DNA of 64,000 nt from Glaciihabitans tibetensis (GTDB lineage: Bacteria > Actinomycetota > Actinomycetes > Actinomycetales > Microbacteriaceae), in NCBI RefSeq assembly GCF_003003265.1, contig NZ_PVTL01000008.1, positions 1 through 64,000 of the forward strand, in the 5' to 3' direction. The notes under the pieces are model-generated. The model made no database searches and was not told the origin of the DNA. It saw nothing but the letters and a program-made list of their open reading frames with translations. Positions 8,496 through 17,718 of the stretch are shown here, piece after piece (within the stretch, counting starts at the first letter, position 1; every line of letters begins with the position of its first letter). The position numbers were made by a program, and so were the translations under genes.

Positions 8496-9158
8496 TCAAT
8501 ACGAGCCCTTGGCTTGTGAGTTCGTCCACGCCCCGCACGGGGTCGAGTAGCGTCCGGCGATGTAGCCGATGCCCCAACGAATTTGTGTTGCTGGGTTGGT
8601 CTTCCAGTCCGCGCCGGCTGATGCCATCTTGTTGCCCGGGTAGGACTGGGGAATTCCATAGGCGCCACTGGACTTGTTCTCGGCGAGGTGGTTCCAGCCC
8701 GACTCCTTCGTCCAGAGCGACACGAGGCAGTCGTACTGGTTGGCATCCCAGCCCTTTGCGGTGACCATCTCCAAGGCAATCGCCTTGGCTGAACCTGGAT
8801 CGGGTTTGCCCGACGCGGGGCTGGGGGCCGGGGGCGGTGGCGGTGGCGGCTCAGTGATTGTGTATGGGTCGTAAGAAATTGGGGTGTGCAGCGCGTCGAC
8901 CACCGTAAACGACTGGGTATCTGTGATCGTTTCCCACTCCGAGGGCGGGAGCGCGTCGGCGTAGGCGCCGGAGTAGGGGTCCACCACGATGACCATAACG
9001 AGCGCCGTGGCGCCGAATGCAGCGAGAAACCGGGTGACACGAGCCGGACGCCGCCACGTTCTGGGTGAGGGCTGGTTTCGGGTTGACGGTGTGGCACGAA
9101 CGCGTTGGACGTCGAGCACAGATCCCGCGCGCGAGGCCCCCGCTGAATGTTTACCCAT
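8496..9158 (-). CDS. secreted or membrane-anchored lysozyme-like (lytic transglycosylase-type) protein
   Basis: A 220-residue protein. A basic N-terminal region is followed by a hydrophobic segment (about residues 43-59), a linker with a proline run (104-110) and a C-terminal lysozyme-like domain. The likely catalytic acid is E152 in SLWTKESGWN, followed by SSGAYGIPQSYPGNKM and IRWGIGYIAGRYSTPCGAW, the typical actinobacterial single-domain transglycosylase pattern. The start is taken as ATG 9158; the open frame continues to 9434 but lacks coding features. It probably trims peptidoglycan at the cell surface. It stands alone, convergent with the transglutaminase gene. Confidence 0.8.
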   Translation of the reverse strand: MGKHSAGASRAGSVLDVQRVRATPSTRNQPSPRTWRRPARVTRFLAAFGATALVMVIVVDPYSGAYADALPPSEWETITDTQSFTVVDALHTPISYDPYTITEPPPPPPPAPSPASGKPDPGSAKAIALEMVTAKGWDANQYDCLVSLWTKESGWNHLAENKSSGAYGIPQSYPGNKMASAGADWKTNPATQIRWGIGYIAGRYSTPCGAWTNSQAKGSY

Positions 9159-9573
9159 CAGATGGTCAGAGTACCGCAATGAACAGAGCACGAACGGAAC
9201 GAGGTGACCTCGGCGGTGAACGGGTGGGGCCGCTGGCCACCGGGTGCGCAGCGCTGGTCCTAGAGTCCGGTTTGTGGGCGCTCGCCGTCGCTGTTCGCCG
9301 CGGCATTCGCCTCGTGATTTGGCTATCGCGTGACCAGCAGATTCCTCAATTAATCGCCCGCAATCCCCTAGACACCGTTCGACGGCCGGGTATATGTTCG
9401 CGGAGTCATCATAAGTAGCACGTGACTGATGCATCGTTACAAAGAGGTAGCGGAGTCAGCCCGTTTTTTGCGCGCCCTGTCGCGCCCGAACTGGCGCATT
9501 TTGTTTCCTCTGAAAGACCGCGAGACGTCGCGAGTCAGCTCAATTCGCAGCACTTCAGAGAGGAAAAGCAATC
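9159..9573. other. 415-base intergenic region
   Basis: No gene is supported here. It must hold the promoter of the lysozyme-like gene (leftward) and of the ChvE operon (rightward). The stretch around 9340-9440 is less GC-rich than its surroundings, as expected for a promoter, but I cannot fix -35/-10 boxes or an operator with confidence. Confidence 0.6.
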
Positions 9574-10692
9574 ATGTCAATGAAGAAAATGTTCGCTGTC
9601 CTGGCGACCGGCGCGGTGGCGTTGTCGCTCGCGGCCTGTGCGAGTGACAGCCCAGAGGCCGAGGGTGGCGGAGGGGAAGGCGCTGCAGAGTGCAACGTCG
9701 GCATCTCGATGCCCACGAGAAGCCTCGAGCGCTGGATCAACGACGGCGAGCAGCTCCAGCAGCAGTTGGAGGACGCGGACTGCACGGTCGACCTCCAGTA
9801 CGCAGACAACAAAACCGACCAGCAGATCAGCCAAATTCAGAACCAGATCGCCGGGGGCGCGAAGATCCTGGTGATCGCCGCGGTCGACGGCGAGGCACTG
9901 GCACCCGTGCTCGAAGAAGCCAAGGGCCAGGACGCAACGGTGATTGCCTACGACCGCCTGATCAACGGCTCGCCGAACGTCGACTACTACGCCACCTTCG
10001 ACAACTACAAGGTCGGAACCCTGCAGGGTGAGTACATCGAATCGACCCTCGGCCTGGCCGATGGTGCCGGTCCGTTCAACCTCGAGCCCTTCGCGGGCAG
10101 CCCCGACGACAACAATGCAAAGTTCTTCTTCGCTGGCGCGTGGGACGTTCTGCTGCCCTACGTCGAAAGTGGCCAGCTGGTCGTGCCGAGCGGCAAGTCG
10201 CCCGCCGACAACGACGAGTGGGCGAGCATCGGTATCCAGGGCTGGGCGTCCGACAAGGCGCAGGCTGAAATGGACAACCGCCTGTCGTCCTTCTACGGTG
10301 ACGGCAGCCAGGTGAACGTGGTGCTGTCTCCCAACGACAGCCTCGCCATTGGCATCGAGGCGTCGCTGAAGTCGGCCGGCTACGTGCCCGGCGCCGACTA
10401 CCCGATCATCACCGGGCAGGACGCAGACAAGGCGAACGTGCAGGCGATCCTCGCCGGCGAGCAGGCGATGACGGTGTGGAAAGACACCCGCACCCTGGGC
10501 GACCAGGTGTTCGCGATGATCGAGTCGATCAATGCCGGTGAAGAGGTCGAGGTCAACGACACCGAGACGTACGACAACGGCGAGAAGGTTGTGCCGTCGT
10601 TCCTGCTGACCCCGGAGGTTGTGGTGGAAGAAGACGTGCAGACGAAGCTCATCGACTCCGGCTTCCTCGAGGCATCCGACGTCGGTCTCTAG
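9574..10692 (+). CDS. chvE: ChvE-family monosaccharide-binding lipoprotein
   Basis: A 372-residue extracytoplasmic sugar-binding protein. The lipobox ALSLAAC puts the lipidated cysteine at C22, followed by a Ser/Glu/Gly-rich linker and the two-lobed binding domain of the multiple-monosaccharide (ChvE) branch. GAGAGGAAAA precedes ATG 9574. It is followed by a hairpin and tandem repeats and then by the matching ATPase and permease genes. ChvE proteins typically bind xylose, glucose, galactose or arabinose; which of these applies cannot be read here. Confidence 0.88.
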   Translation: MSMKKMFAVLATGAVALSLAACASDSPEAEGGGGEGAAECNVGISMPTRSLERWINDGEQLQQQLEDADCTVDLQYADNKTDQQISQIQNQIAGGAKILVIAAVDGEALAPVLEEAKGQDATVIAYDRLINGSPNVDYYATFDNYKVGTLQGEYIESTLGLADGAGPFNLEPFAGSPDDNNAKFFFAGAWDVLLPYVESGQLVVPSGKSPADNDEWASIGIQGWASDKAQAEMDNRLSSFYGDGSQVNVVLSPNDSLAIGIEASLKSAGYVPGADYPIITGQDADKANVQAILAGEQAMTVWKDTRTLGDQVFAMIESINAGEEVEVNDTETYDNGEKVVPSFLLTPEVVVEEDVQTKLIDSGFLEASDVGL

Positions 10693-10745
10693 GGCATCGG
10701 TCTAACAGACCAATCGTCACCAGCTCGACCGTCACCAGCTCGAAC

Positions 10746-10779
10746 GGTGCCGGCGCCCGGAACTCCGAGCGCCGGCACC
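10746..10779 (+). terminator. hairpin inside the chvE-gguA junction
   Basis: ggtgccggcgc (10746-10756) and gcgccggcacc (10769-10779) form a perfect 11-bp stem with a 12-base loop. There is no long T tract. Placed after the binding-protein gene, it probably raises binding-protein expression over the transporter by partial termination or by protecting the 3' end. Confidence 0.6.
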
Positions 10780-10798
10780 CCGGTTTCAGCGACACAGT

Positions 10799-10876
10799 CA
10801 CGCACGGCAGTAACGCAAGGCAGCCACGCACGGCAGTAACGCAAGGCAGCCACGCACCGCAGCAACACAAGGAGAG
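10799..10876 (+). repeat. 26-bp tandem repeat directly upstream of gguA
   Basis: Two identical 26-base units beginning cacgcacggcagtaacgcaa (10799-10824 and 10825-10850) are followed by a degenerate third unit (10851-10876) that ends in the ribosome-binding AAGGAGAG of gguA. The unit is not a simple sequence and falls just downstream of the hairpin. Confidence 0.85.
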
Positions 10877-10879
10877 AAC

Positions 10880-12409
10880 ATGAGCAACGTCATCCTGCGG
10901 ATGGTCGACATATCGAAGGACTTCAGCGGGGTCAAAGCTCTCGACGGGGTCTCGATGGAGGTGGAGCGGGGCAAGGTGCACGCGATCTGTGGTGAGAACG
11001 GCGCGGGCAAATCGACCCTGATGAAGGTGCTCAGCGGCGTCTATCCCGCAGGGAGCTTCGACGGGTCCATCGAGTTCGAGGGCGAGCCGGTGGCGTTCCG
11101 CTCCATCAACGACAGCGAGCACCTCGGCATCGTCATCATCCATCAGGAGCTCGCCCTCAGCCCCTACCTTTCAGTCGCCGAAAACATCTTCCTGGGCAAC
11201 GAGATCCAGAACCGCGGACGCATCGACTGGAACAGAACCAACCGCGAGGCGCAGCTGCTGCTCGCGCGGGTGGGGCTCGACGAAAACCCCGCAACCAAGA
11301 TCCTCGAACTGGGAGTCGGCAAGCAGCAGCTCGTGGAGATCGCGAAGGCGCTGTCCAAGCGGGTGAAGCTGCTGATCCTCGATGAGCCGACCGCGGCACT
11401 GAACGACGAGGATTCCAGCCACCTGCTCGGACTCATCGAGCAGCTACGCAGCCAGGGCATTACCTGCATCATCATTTCGCACAAGCTCAAGGAAATCCTC
11501 CGGATCGCGGACACCGTCACCATCCTTCGTGACGGCAAAACCATCGAAACGCTCGACTCGCACAGTCCGGATACGACGGAGCGACGAATCATCCGTGCCA
11601 TGGTCGGTCGCGATCTCAACAACATGTTCCCGCCTCGCGAGCCGCACATCGGGGAGGAGATGTTCCGGGTCGAGAACTGGACCGTTCATCACCCGGTGGA
11701 TGTCGGGCGCACAGTGGTGGACGACGCCTCGTTCAGCGTGCGTGCCGGCGAGATCGTCGGATTCGCCGGCCTGATGGGCGCGGGGAGGACGGAGCTGGCG
11801 ATGAGCATCTTCGGGCGCTCCTACGGCACGGACATCTCCGGCACCGCCTACAAAAACGGCAGACAGGTCAACCTGCGCACCGTCGACGAGGCGATCAAAA
11901 ACGGCCTCGCCTACGCAACGGAAGATCGCAAACGCTACGGGCTGAACCTGATCGGCGACATCACCGTCAACGTCTCCGCGGCCGCGCTGTCGCGGCTCAC
12001 CAAGCTGGGTGTCATCGACCGCAACCGCGAGTACAAGGTGGCGGATTCGTACCGCCACAAGATGAACATCAAGGCACCCACCGTCGCGTCGATAACCGGC
12101 AAGCTCTCCGGTGGCAACCAGCAGAAAGTGGTGCTGAGTAAGTGGATCTTCTCCGGCCCCGACATCCTCATTCTCGATGAACCCACCCGAGGTATCGATG
12201 TCGGCGCCAAATACGAGATCTACGGAATCATCAACGAACTGGCCGCCCAGGGCAAAGCCGTGATCGTCATCTCCTCTGAGCTGCCCGAGATCATCGGCCT
12301 CGCGGATCGCATCTACACGATCTCCGAGGGCCGCATCACGGGCGAAGTCGCGCGCGAAGACGCGACCCAGGAAACCCTTATGCACTACATGACCGCCGGA
12401 AGGAACTGA
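10880..12409 (+). CDS. gguA: sugar ABC transporter ATP-binding protein, two ATPase domains
   Basis: A 509-residue protein with two ABC ATPase domains in tandem, the layout of the GguA/MmsA/XylG family. The first has Walker [10 protein letters not shown] at residues 38-46 and Walker [12 protein letters not shown] near 155-165. The second has a degenerate Walker A (GLMGAGRTE), an LSGGNQQK signature near 411 and [11 protein letters not shown] near 431, typical of this family. It partners the binding protein upstream and the permease whose start is 6 bases downstream. AAGGAGAG lies just upstream of ATG 10880. Confidence 0.92.
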   Translation: MSNVILRMVDISKDFSGVKALDGVSMEVERGKVHAICGENGAGKSTLMKVLSGVYPAGSFDGSIEFEGEPVAFRSINDSEHLGIVIIHQELALSPYLSVAENIFLGNEIQNRGRIDWNRTNREAQLLLARVGLDENPATKILELGVGKQQLVEIAKALSKRVKLLILDEPTAALNDEDSSHLLGLIEQLRSQGITCIIISHKLKEILRIADTVTILRDGKTIETLDSHSPDTTERRIIRAMVGRDLNNMFPPREPHIGEEMFRVENWTVHHPVDVGRTVVDDASFSVRAGEIVGFAGLMGAGRTELAMSIFGRSYGTDISGTAYKNGRQVNLRTVDEAIKNGLAYATEDRKRYGLNLIGDITVNVSAAALSRLTKLGVIDRNREYKVADSYRHKMNIKAPTVASITGKLSGGNQQKVVLSKWIFSGPDILILDEPTRGIDVGAKYEIYGIINELAAQGKAVIVISSELPEIIGLADRIYTISEGRITGEVAREDATQETLMHYMTAGRN

Positions 12410-12414
12410 ACACC

Positions 12415-13608
12415 ATGAGCCAAACCACTGCTCCGTCGCGACGGAAGCTTCCGAAGCTGTCGATCAATCTCCGCCAATACGGCATCCTCGCCGCCCTCGT
12501 GGTGATCATCATCTTGTTCCAGATCCTCACCCAGGGGCGCCTGCTGCTGCCCGGCAACGTCAACAACCTCATCCAGCAGAACGCCTACGTCATCATTCTC
12601 GCCATCGGAATGGTGATAGTCATCATCGCCGGGCACATCGACCTGTCCGTGGGCTCGGTCGTCGCGCTGGTCGGGGCGGTGGCCGCCATCTCGATGCAGA
12701 CGTGGGGATTGCCCTGGTGGGTCGCGATCATCCTGTCGCTCGCAACCGGCGCCGCCGTGGGTGCGTGGCAGGGGTTCTGGGTAGCGTTTGTCGGCATACC
12801 CGCCTTCATCGTCACCCTTGCGGGCATGCTGATATTCCGGGGGCTGACCCTGGTTCTGCTCACCGGTGGCACCATCGCCGGGCTGCCCCGCGAGTTCACC
12901 GCGGTCGGCGCCGGATGGTTGCCGCCCGCGTTTGGTGAGCTCGGCGGCCGCGACCTGCTCACCCTCGCGATCGGGGCTGCCGCGTCGGTCGGGTTTGTCG
13001 TGCAGCAGCTGCGCGCGCGGGCGGCGCTGCGCCGACTCGAGCTGCCCCGCGAGGTGGGCGGCTCCTTCATCGCCAGAATGGTGATCGTTGTTGTCGCCAT
13101 CATGGCGCTCTCGTGGGCGCTCGCCGGCTACAGCGGCATGCCCATCATCCTGATCATCCTCGCCGGGCTGATCCTGCTCTACACGTTTGTGCTCAACCAG
13201 ACGGTGTTCGGTCGCCACGTCTACGCGATGGGCGGCAACCTCTTCGCCGCCCAGATGAGCGGAGTGAAGACCCGCTGGGTGAACTTCTTCATCTTCGTGA
13301 ACATGGGATTGCTCGCCGGGCTCGCGGGCGTCGTCAGCACCGCTCGTGCCGGCGGGGCGGTCGCCGGGGCCGGGCAGAACTTCGAGCTCGATGCCATCGC
13401 CGCAGTGTTCATCGGTGGCGCTGCGGTGCAGGGCGGGGTGGGCACGGTCGTGGGTGCCGTTGTGGGCGGCCTGGTCATGGGAGTGCTGAACATGGGGCTG
13501 TCGATTTTGTCGGTGGATGCCGCGTGGCAGATGGCCATCAAGGGACTCGTATTGCTGCTCGCCGTGGCCTTCGACGTGTTCAACAAGCGCCGCGGTGGCT
13601 CTCGCTAG
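12415..13608 (+). CDS. gguB: sugar ABC transporter permease
   Basis: A 397-residue inner-membrane permease of the GguB/MmsB/XylH family with about ten hydrophobic helices. Diagnostic segments are GHIDLSVGSVVALVGAVAA near residue 75 and the GGAAVQGGVGTVVGAVVGGL stretch near 340. It completes the transporter with chvE and gguA. GGAAGGA is found 12 bases upstream of ATG 12415. A repeat-rich intergenic stretch separates it from the ROK regulator. Confidence 0.9.
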   Translation: MSQTTAPSRRKLPKLSINLRQYGILAALVVIIILFQILTQGRLLLPGNVNNLIQQNAYVIILAIGMVIVIIAGHIDLSVGSVVALVGAVAAISMQTWGLPWWVAIILSLATGAAVGAWQGFWVAFVGIPAFIVTLAGMLIFRGLTLVLLTGGTIAGLPREFTAVGAGWLPPAFGELGGRDLLTLAIGAAASVGFVVQQLRARAALRRLELPREVGGSFIARMVIVVVAIMALSWALAGYSGMPIILIILAGLILLYTFVLNQTVFGRHVYAMGGNLFAAQMSGVKTRWVNFFIFVNMGLLAGLAGVVSTARAGGAVAGAGQNFELDAIAAVFIGGAAVQGGVGTVVGAVVGGLVMGVLNMGLSILSVDAAWQMAIKGLVLLLAVAFDVFNKRRGGSR

Positions 13609-13622
13609 CATTGCTGTAGCTT

Positions 13623-13693
13623 TTTGACCACAGCGAGCGATTTGATCACAGCGAGCATTTGACTATGTCGTGCTTTTTGAGCACGGCGAGCGA
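13623..13693 (+). repeat. degenerate 17-19-bp repeats between gguB and the ROK gene
   Basis: Four units each starting with TTTGA: tttgaccacagcgagcga (13623), tttgatcacagcgagca (13641), tttgactatgtcgtgct (13658) and ttttgagcacggcgagcga (13675). Units 1, 2 and 4 share cAcnGCGAGC. The array reaches to within 6 bases of the proposed start of the regulator. Confidence 0.65.
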
Positions 13694-13698
13694 GAAGG

Positions 13699-14928
13699 GT
13701 GCGCCCCGGCGGTCCAGTGACGACGACAGGCGGCACCCCGAGAGCGCTCGTCGCCGGGGCACACTCGAGCAACGACTTCATGCGCCAGCGCAACCTGTCG
13801 GCGGTGCTGACGATGCTGCACCACGACGGGCCGCAGTCCCGGGCCGATCTGGTGCGGCGCACAGGCCTCACCCGCTCGACCATCGCCGTGCTCGCCTCCG
13901 AACTCGAGGAACTCGACCTCGTGCGCGCCCTCGGAGCGACAGCGGTTCCCGGCCAGGTCGGACGCCCGAGCGCGCTGCTCGAGGCCAACGCGCAGGTTGC
14001 GGCAATCGCCATCCACCCCGAGACCGACGCCATTACCGTCGGCATCGTGGGGCTCGGGGGTGAAGTGCTGCGGCGGGTGCGCTACGACACCGCCGAACCG
14101 GCCACGGCGCGGGAGACGGTGCGAATCGTTCGCACCATCGTCGACGGAATGCGCGCCGACCTCGGTGCGGAGTGCCGGATCGTCGGAGCCGGCATTGCCG
14201 TGCCCGGCATGGTCAACACGAGCGATGGGCGCGTGCTGTTGGCGCCACACCTCGGCTGGAAGAACGAGTCCATCGCCGCGGCGCTGACACGAGCGCTCGG
14301 CGTCTCGGTTGTCGCCGGCAACGACGCCAGCGTCGGAGCGACCGGAGAATTCGCGTTCGGCGCGGCCCGCGGGGTGCAGAACCTCGTCTACGTCAACGGC
14401 ACCCCGAGCGGAATCGGCGGCGGCGTCATCATCGACGGAGTGCTGCTGCGCGGCATGGGCGGTTTCGCCGGAGAAATGGGCCACACCCTCGTCAACAGCT
14501 CGGGCACGCGGTGCCATTGCGGGCGCATCGGCTGCCTCGAAACCGAAGTGAGCCTCGAGCGCCTGCTGCCGTACCTCGGCCGGGAGCACATCGACGAAGA
14601 CGAACTCGACATCGCGCTGGGTCTCGGCCGCGACCCCGCGCTGCTGCGCGAGTTGGCGCACCAGGTCGACTTTCTCTCCGAGGCCCTCACCAATTTCGTG
14701 AACCTGTTCAGCCCCGACACCGTGGTGTTGGCGGGCTACCTCGGGTCGCTGCTGTCGGTGAGTCGAGAGCGGTTGACGGATGCCGTGCGCCTCAGCCCCC
14801 TCGGTGGGCACGTGCGCTCGATCCGACTGGAGCGGGCACAGCTGCGTTCGCGATTGATGCTGGTGGGCGCGGCCGAACTGGTTTTCGAGCGCACCGTGTT
14901 GCCGGTGCTGCCGAGCGACCCTGGCTAG
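13699..14928 (+). CDS. ROK-family transcriptional regulator
   Basis: A 409-residue repressor with an N-terminal winged helix (RADLVRRTGLTRSTIAVLAS, about residues 50-69) and a ROK sugar-kinase-like domain. The ROK zinc motif is visible as CHCGRIGCLE near residue 273. It lies downstream of the ChvE transporter on the same strand and probably controls it in response to the sugar, as XylR-like ROK proteins do. The start is uncertain between GTG 13699 and GTG 13717; neither has a clear ribosome site. Confidence 0.82.
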   Translation: MRPGGPVTTTGGTPRALVAGAHSSNDFMRQRNLSAVLTMLHHDGPQSRADLVRRTGLTRSTIAVLASELEELDLVRALGATAVPGQVGRPSALLEANAQVAAIAIHPETDAITVGIVGLGGEVLRRVRYDTAEPATARETVRIVRTIVDGMRADLGAECRIVGAGIAVPGMVNTSDGRVLLAPHLGWKNESIAAALTRALGVSVVAGNDASVGATGEFAFGAARGVQNLVYVNGTPSGIGGGVIIDGVLLRGMGGFAGEMGHTLVNSSGTRCHCGRIGCLETEVSLERLLPYLGREHIDEDELDIALGLGRDPALLRELAHQVDFLSEALTNFVNLFSPDTVVLAGYLGSLLSVSRERLTDAVRLSPLGGHVRSIRLERAQLRSRLMLVGAAELVFERTVLPVLPSDPG

Positions 14929-14944
14929 TCTCCAGCGACGTTGC

Positions 14945-16300
14945 TTAGCCTCGAGCGACCGTCGCGGCCGAGACTTCGGCGGCGGCAGCGGCCGGAGAAA
15001 CCTCGGCGCGGGGATTGCCGCGCTGGTCATCGTCGCGCCGGTCGCCGTCATACCTGAGGGAGAAATGCGCTGTCGCGTCGCGATCAAACCGCAGCCGCAG
15101 GTGCCGCGACACGTACATCCAGGTGAGGGCGATTGCCCCGGCAATGATTCCCGCAGCGGCGGCAACCCCGAGCGCCCAGCGGGGGCCGAAGGTGTTGGAG
15201 ACCCACCCCACCAGAGGTGCACCCACCGGAGTTCCGCCGGCGAGGATGGCCATGTACACCGCCATAACCCGGCCACGCAGCGCCGGCGTCGACGTTGTCT
15301 GTACATACGCGTTTGCGCTCGTGAGCAGGGTCATCGAACACAGCCCAACAACAACCAGCGAGAACGCGAACGACCAGAGCGTGGGCATCACCGCGGCCGT
15401 GAGGCAGGCGAGCCCGAAGGCGAGGGATGAGAAAATGACGACTGCCATCCGCGGGCGGTCGCGCCGCGCGGCCAGCAGGGCGCCGGTCACCGAACCGACC
15501 GCGAGAATCGACGAGAGGGCGCCGTAGGTGCTCGACCCCTGCCCGAACTCGACCGTCGCCATTGTCGCGGTGAAGATAGTGAAGTTCAGGCCGAACGTGC
15601 CGATGATGAAGACGATGACGAGGATCACGACAATGTCTGGACGGGATCCCACGTAGCGGAATCCGGCGCGAATCTGCCCGCGCTCCCGCGGCGCGCGCTG
15701 TGACGGCTGCAGGTTTTTGATGTGCATCGCCTTGAGCGCGACCAGCATCGCGACAAAGGTCGCCACGTTGAGCAAAAACACCCAACCCGATCCGATCGCC
15801 GCGATCAGAACGCCCGCCAGCGCAGGTCCGATCAGCCGGGCACCATTGAACGACGCCGAGTTCAGTGCGACGGCGTTGGGGATGCTGCGTTCGGTCACCA
15901 ACTCGGACACAAAAGCCTGCCGTGCCGGGGCATCAATTGCCGAGACCACGCCGAGGCCCAGCGCGAAGGCGTACACCTGCCACAGCTCGGCGACACCGAG
16001 GACCATGATCAGGCCGAGGCCGAGGGCGAGCAGACCCATCGCGCTCTGGGTAATCATCAACAGGCGGCGGCGGTCTACCCGGTCGGCAATCAGGCCCGAT
16101 ATCGGCAGCAGCAGCAATTGCGGGCCGAACTGCAGGGCCATGGTGATGCCCACCGCGACGGCATCGTGGTCGGTGAGTTCGGTGAGTACGACCCAGTCCT
16201 GGGCGGTACGTTGCATCCACGTCCCCACATTCGACACGAGCGCGCCGGCGAACCACAGGCGGTAATTGACCACGCCAAGTGAGCGGAACATTGCACTCAC
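14945..16300 (-). CDS. MFS exporter (enterobactin-exporter-like MFS_3 family)
   Basis: A 451-residue transporter with 12 predicted helices. The N-terminus (FRSLGVVNYRLWFAGALVSN) and ADRVDRRRLL near residue 74 are typical of the MFS_3 group that includes EntS-like and drug exporters. The GTG start at 16300 overlaps the MarR stop as GTGA, so the pair is a translationally coupled operon. MarR-coupled MFS pumps usually export toxic compounds; the substrate is unknown. The C-terminal tail is Ala/Glu-rich and hydrophilic. Confidence 0.82.
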   Translation of the reverse strand: MSAMFRSLGVVNYRLWFAGALVSNVGTWMQRTAQDWVVLTELTDHDAVAVGITMALQFGPQLLLLPISGLIADRVDRRRLLMITQSAMGLLALGLGLIMVLGVAELWQVYAFALGLGVVSAIDAPARQAFVSELVTERSIPNAVALNSASFNGARLIGPALAGVLIAAIGSGWVFLLNVATFVAMLVALKAMHIKNLQPSQRAPRERGQIRAGFRYVGSRPDIVVILVIVFIIGTFGLNFTIFTATMATVEFGQGSSTYGALSSILAVGSVTGALLAARRDRPRMAVVIFSSLAFGLACLTAAVMPTLWSFAFSLVVVGLCSMTLLTSANAYVQTTSTPALRGRVMAVYMAILAGGTPVGAPLVGWVSNTFGPRWALGVAAAAGIIAGAIALTWMYVSRHLRLRFDRDATAHFSLRYDGDRRDDDQRGNPRAEVSPAAAAAEVSAATVARG

Positions 16301-16716
16301 GAGTCGGCGAGCTCCCGCAGGATCGGCGCGGCCGCGGCGAGGCTCTGCCGCTGGTCATCCGTCAATTCGGCCAGCCGACGCGAGAACCACGCGTCGCGAC
16401 GCTGGCGGGTCTCCTCGATCATGCGTCGTCCCTCAGCTGTGAGATCAATAACCACTTTGCGACCGTCTTCGGTGGATGCCACGCGCGAGGTGTAGCCGGC
16501 ATCGACCAGCGCCCCCACAGTGCGGTTCATCGACGGGGGAGTGACGCGCTCGCGCCGACTCAGCTCGCTCAGGCCGAGCGGCCCGTCCTTCGCGAGCGCC
16601 GCGAGCACGGACAGCTGACCGTCACTGATGGTCTCGTCGGCCCGCTCGGCTCGCAGCCGCCGCGAAAGTCGCTGAATCGTCATCCGCAGGTCGCTGTCAA
16701 AGTTGTGGTCCGTCAC
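16297..16716 (-). CDS. MarR-family transcriptional regulator
   Basis: A 139-residue winged-helix regulator. LSELSRRERVTPPSMNRTVG is the recognition region and TEDGRKVVIDLTAEGRR the wing. The frame begins at TTG 16734, but GTG 16716 gives the usual N-terminus (TDHNFDSDLRMTIQRLSRRL), has GGGAG just upstream, and frees the operator-like repeats for promoter function. It is coupled to the MFS exporter by a four-base overlap and probably represses both. Confidence 0.82.
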   Translation of the reverse strand: MTDHNFDSDLRMTIQRLSRRLRAERADETISDGQLSVLAALAKDGPLGLSELSRRERVTPPSMNRTVGALVDAGYTSRVASTEDGRKVVIDLTAEGRRMIEETRQRRDAWFSRRLAELTDDQRQSLAAAAPILRELADS

Positions 16717-16736
16717 AATCTCCCAGCCTACCAATC

Positions 16737-16764
16737 GTTAGCATTGTAAATTAGCCGAGCTAAC
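16737..16764. promoter_or_regulatory. TTAGC inverted repeats, probable MarR operator
   Basis: The perfect inverted repeat TTAGCcgaGCTAA (16751-16763) is accompanied by a further TTAGC half-site at 16738-16742. It sits between the MarR-MFS operon and the divergent hydrolase gene, about 20 bases from the MarR start, so a bound repressor would cover the promoters of both directions. Confidence 0.6.
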
Positions 16765-16813
16765 AGAAATTTGGGGACGGGTAGCGGTCGTATTATTGCT
16801 GAAGGAGGCTTCT

Positions 16814-17707
16814 GTGCCGAAATTCACCACGTTCCGTGATGACCTGACGTTTGTCGACGCTCACGGTGTCACGATTCATTACTACGCCTGGCGGGCGGCG
16901 AAACCGGTCGGTGTCGTGCAGATTGCGCATGGGCTGGGCGAGTACGCCGGCCGCTACGAGAACCTCGCGCAGGAGCTCGTGAATGCCGGGTATTCCGTCT
17001 ACGCGGACGACCACCGCGGCCACGGCCGAACCGGCCTTGAGCAGCACAACGGCGACGCGACCAAGCTCGGGCGGCTTGGGCCGGGCGGGCTCCGCGCCGC
17101 GGCTGACGCGATCCACCAGCTGAGCGGGATCATCCGTAGTGAACTTCCTGGTGTGCCGCTCGCCGTCGTCGGCCACAGCTGGGGCTCGCTCATGGTGCAG
17201 TGGATTCTCAACAAACACGCGGCGGACTACGACGCTGCGGTCCTGACGGGAACGGCGTACCGCGTGCCCGGGCAGATGAAGAGCGGCCCGCTGAATGCCG
17301 CGCACAAACACCTCGGCAGCACGGGTTACGAATGGCTCAGCCGCGACCCGCTCGTCGCCCAGGCGTTCCTGGAGGATCCGCTCACGTTCTACGCCGATGC
17401 GCGCAAGCTGTTCGGGGTGCGCGACGGGCTGCATCTGTACGGGTTACCGTCCCGCACGCTCGGGAACGATCTGCCGCTGTTGATCATGATCGGCAGCGAG
17501 GATCCGCTCGGAGGTGAGCGCAGCGTCCGTGAGCTTGCCAACGCCTACATCCGTCGTTCCCACCTCACCGACGTAAAGGTGACCGTCTTCGCCGGGGCCC
17601 GGCACGATATTTTCAACGAGACCAACCGCGACGAGGTGATCGCGGACCTCATCGCCTGGCTCGGCGAGCACCTGGGCGATTCCACACCCGAACACGACGA
17701 CAAGTAG
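16814..17707 (+). CDS. alpha/beta hydrolase, monoacylglycerol lipase-like
   Basis: A 297-residue serine hydrolase of the monoacylglycerol lipase/lysophospholipase group. The nucleophile is S122 in VVGHSWGSL, the HGLGEYAGRY motif (39-48) forms the oxyanion region, the acid is in IGSEDPLGG near residue 226 and the histidine in ARHDIFNE near 263. No signal peptide is seen, so it is likely cytosolic. GTG 16814 is chosen because GAAGGAGG lies five bases upstream. It is divergent from the MarR-MFS operon and could share its operator. The lipoate-ligase-like gene follows after 11 bases. Confidence 0.85.
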   Translation: MPKFTTFRDDLTFVDAHGVTIHYYAWRAAKPVGVVQIAHGLGEYAGRYENLAQELVNAGYSVYADDHRGHGRTGLEQHNGDATKLGRLGPGGLRAAADAIHQLSGIIRSELPGVPLAVVGHSWGSLMVQWILNKHAADYDAAVLTGTAYRVPGQMKSGPLNAAHKHLGSTGYEWLSRDPLVAQAFLEDPLTFYADARKLFGVRDGLHLYGLPSRTLGNDLPLLIMIGSEDPLGGERSVRELANAYIRRSHLTDVKVTVFAGARHDIFNETNRDEVIADLIAWLGEHLGDSTPEHDDK

Positions 17708-17718
17708 GGCATCCCGTA

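Noticed and set aside
12385-13611. Antisense frame of 408 codons over gguB
   Set aside because: Composition is Gly/Asp/His/Arg-rich, typical of a shadow of a membrane-protein gene.
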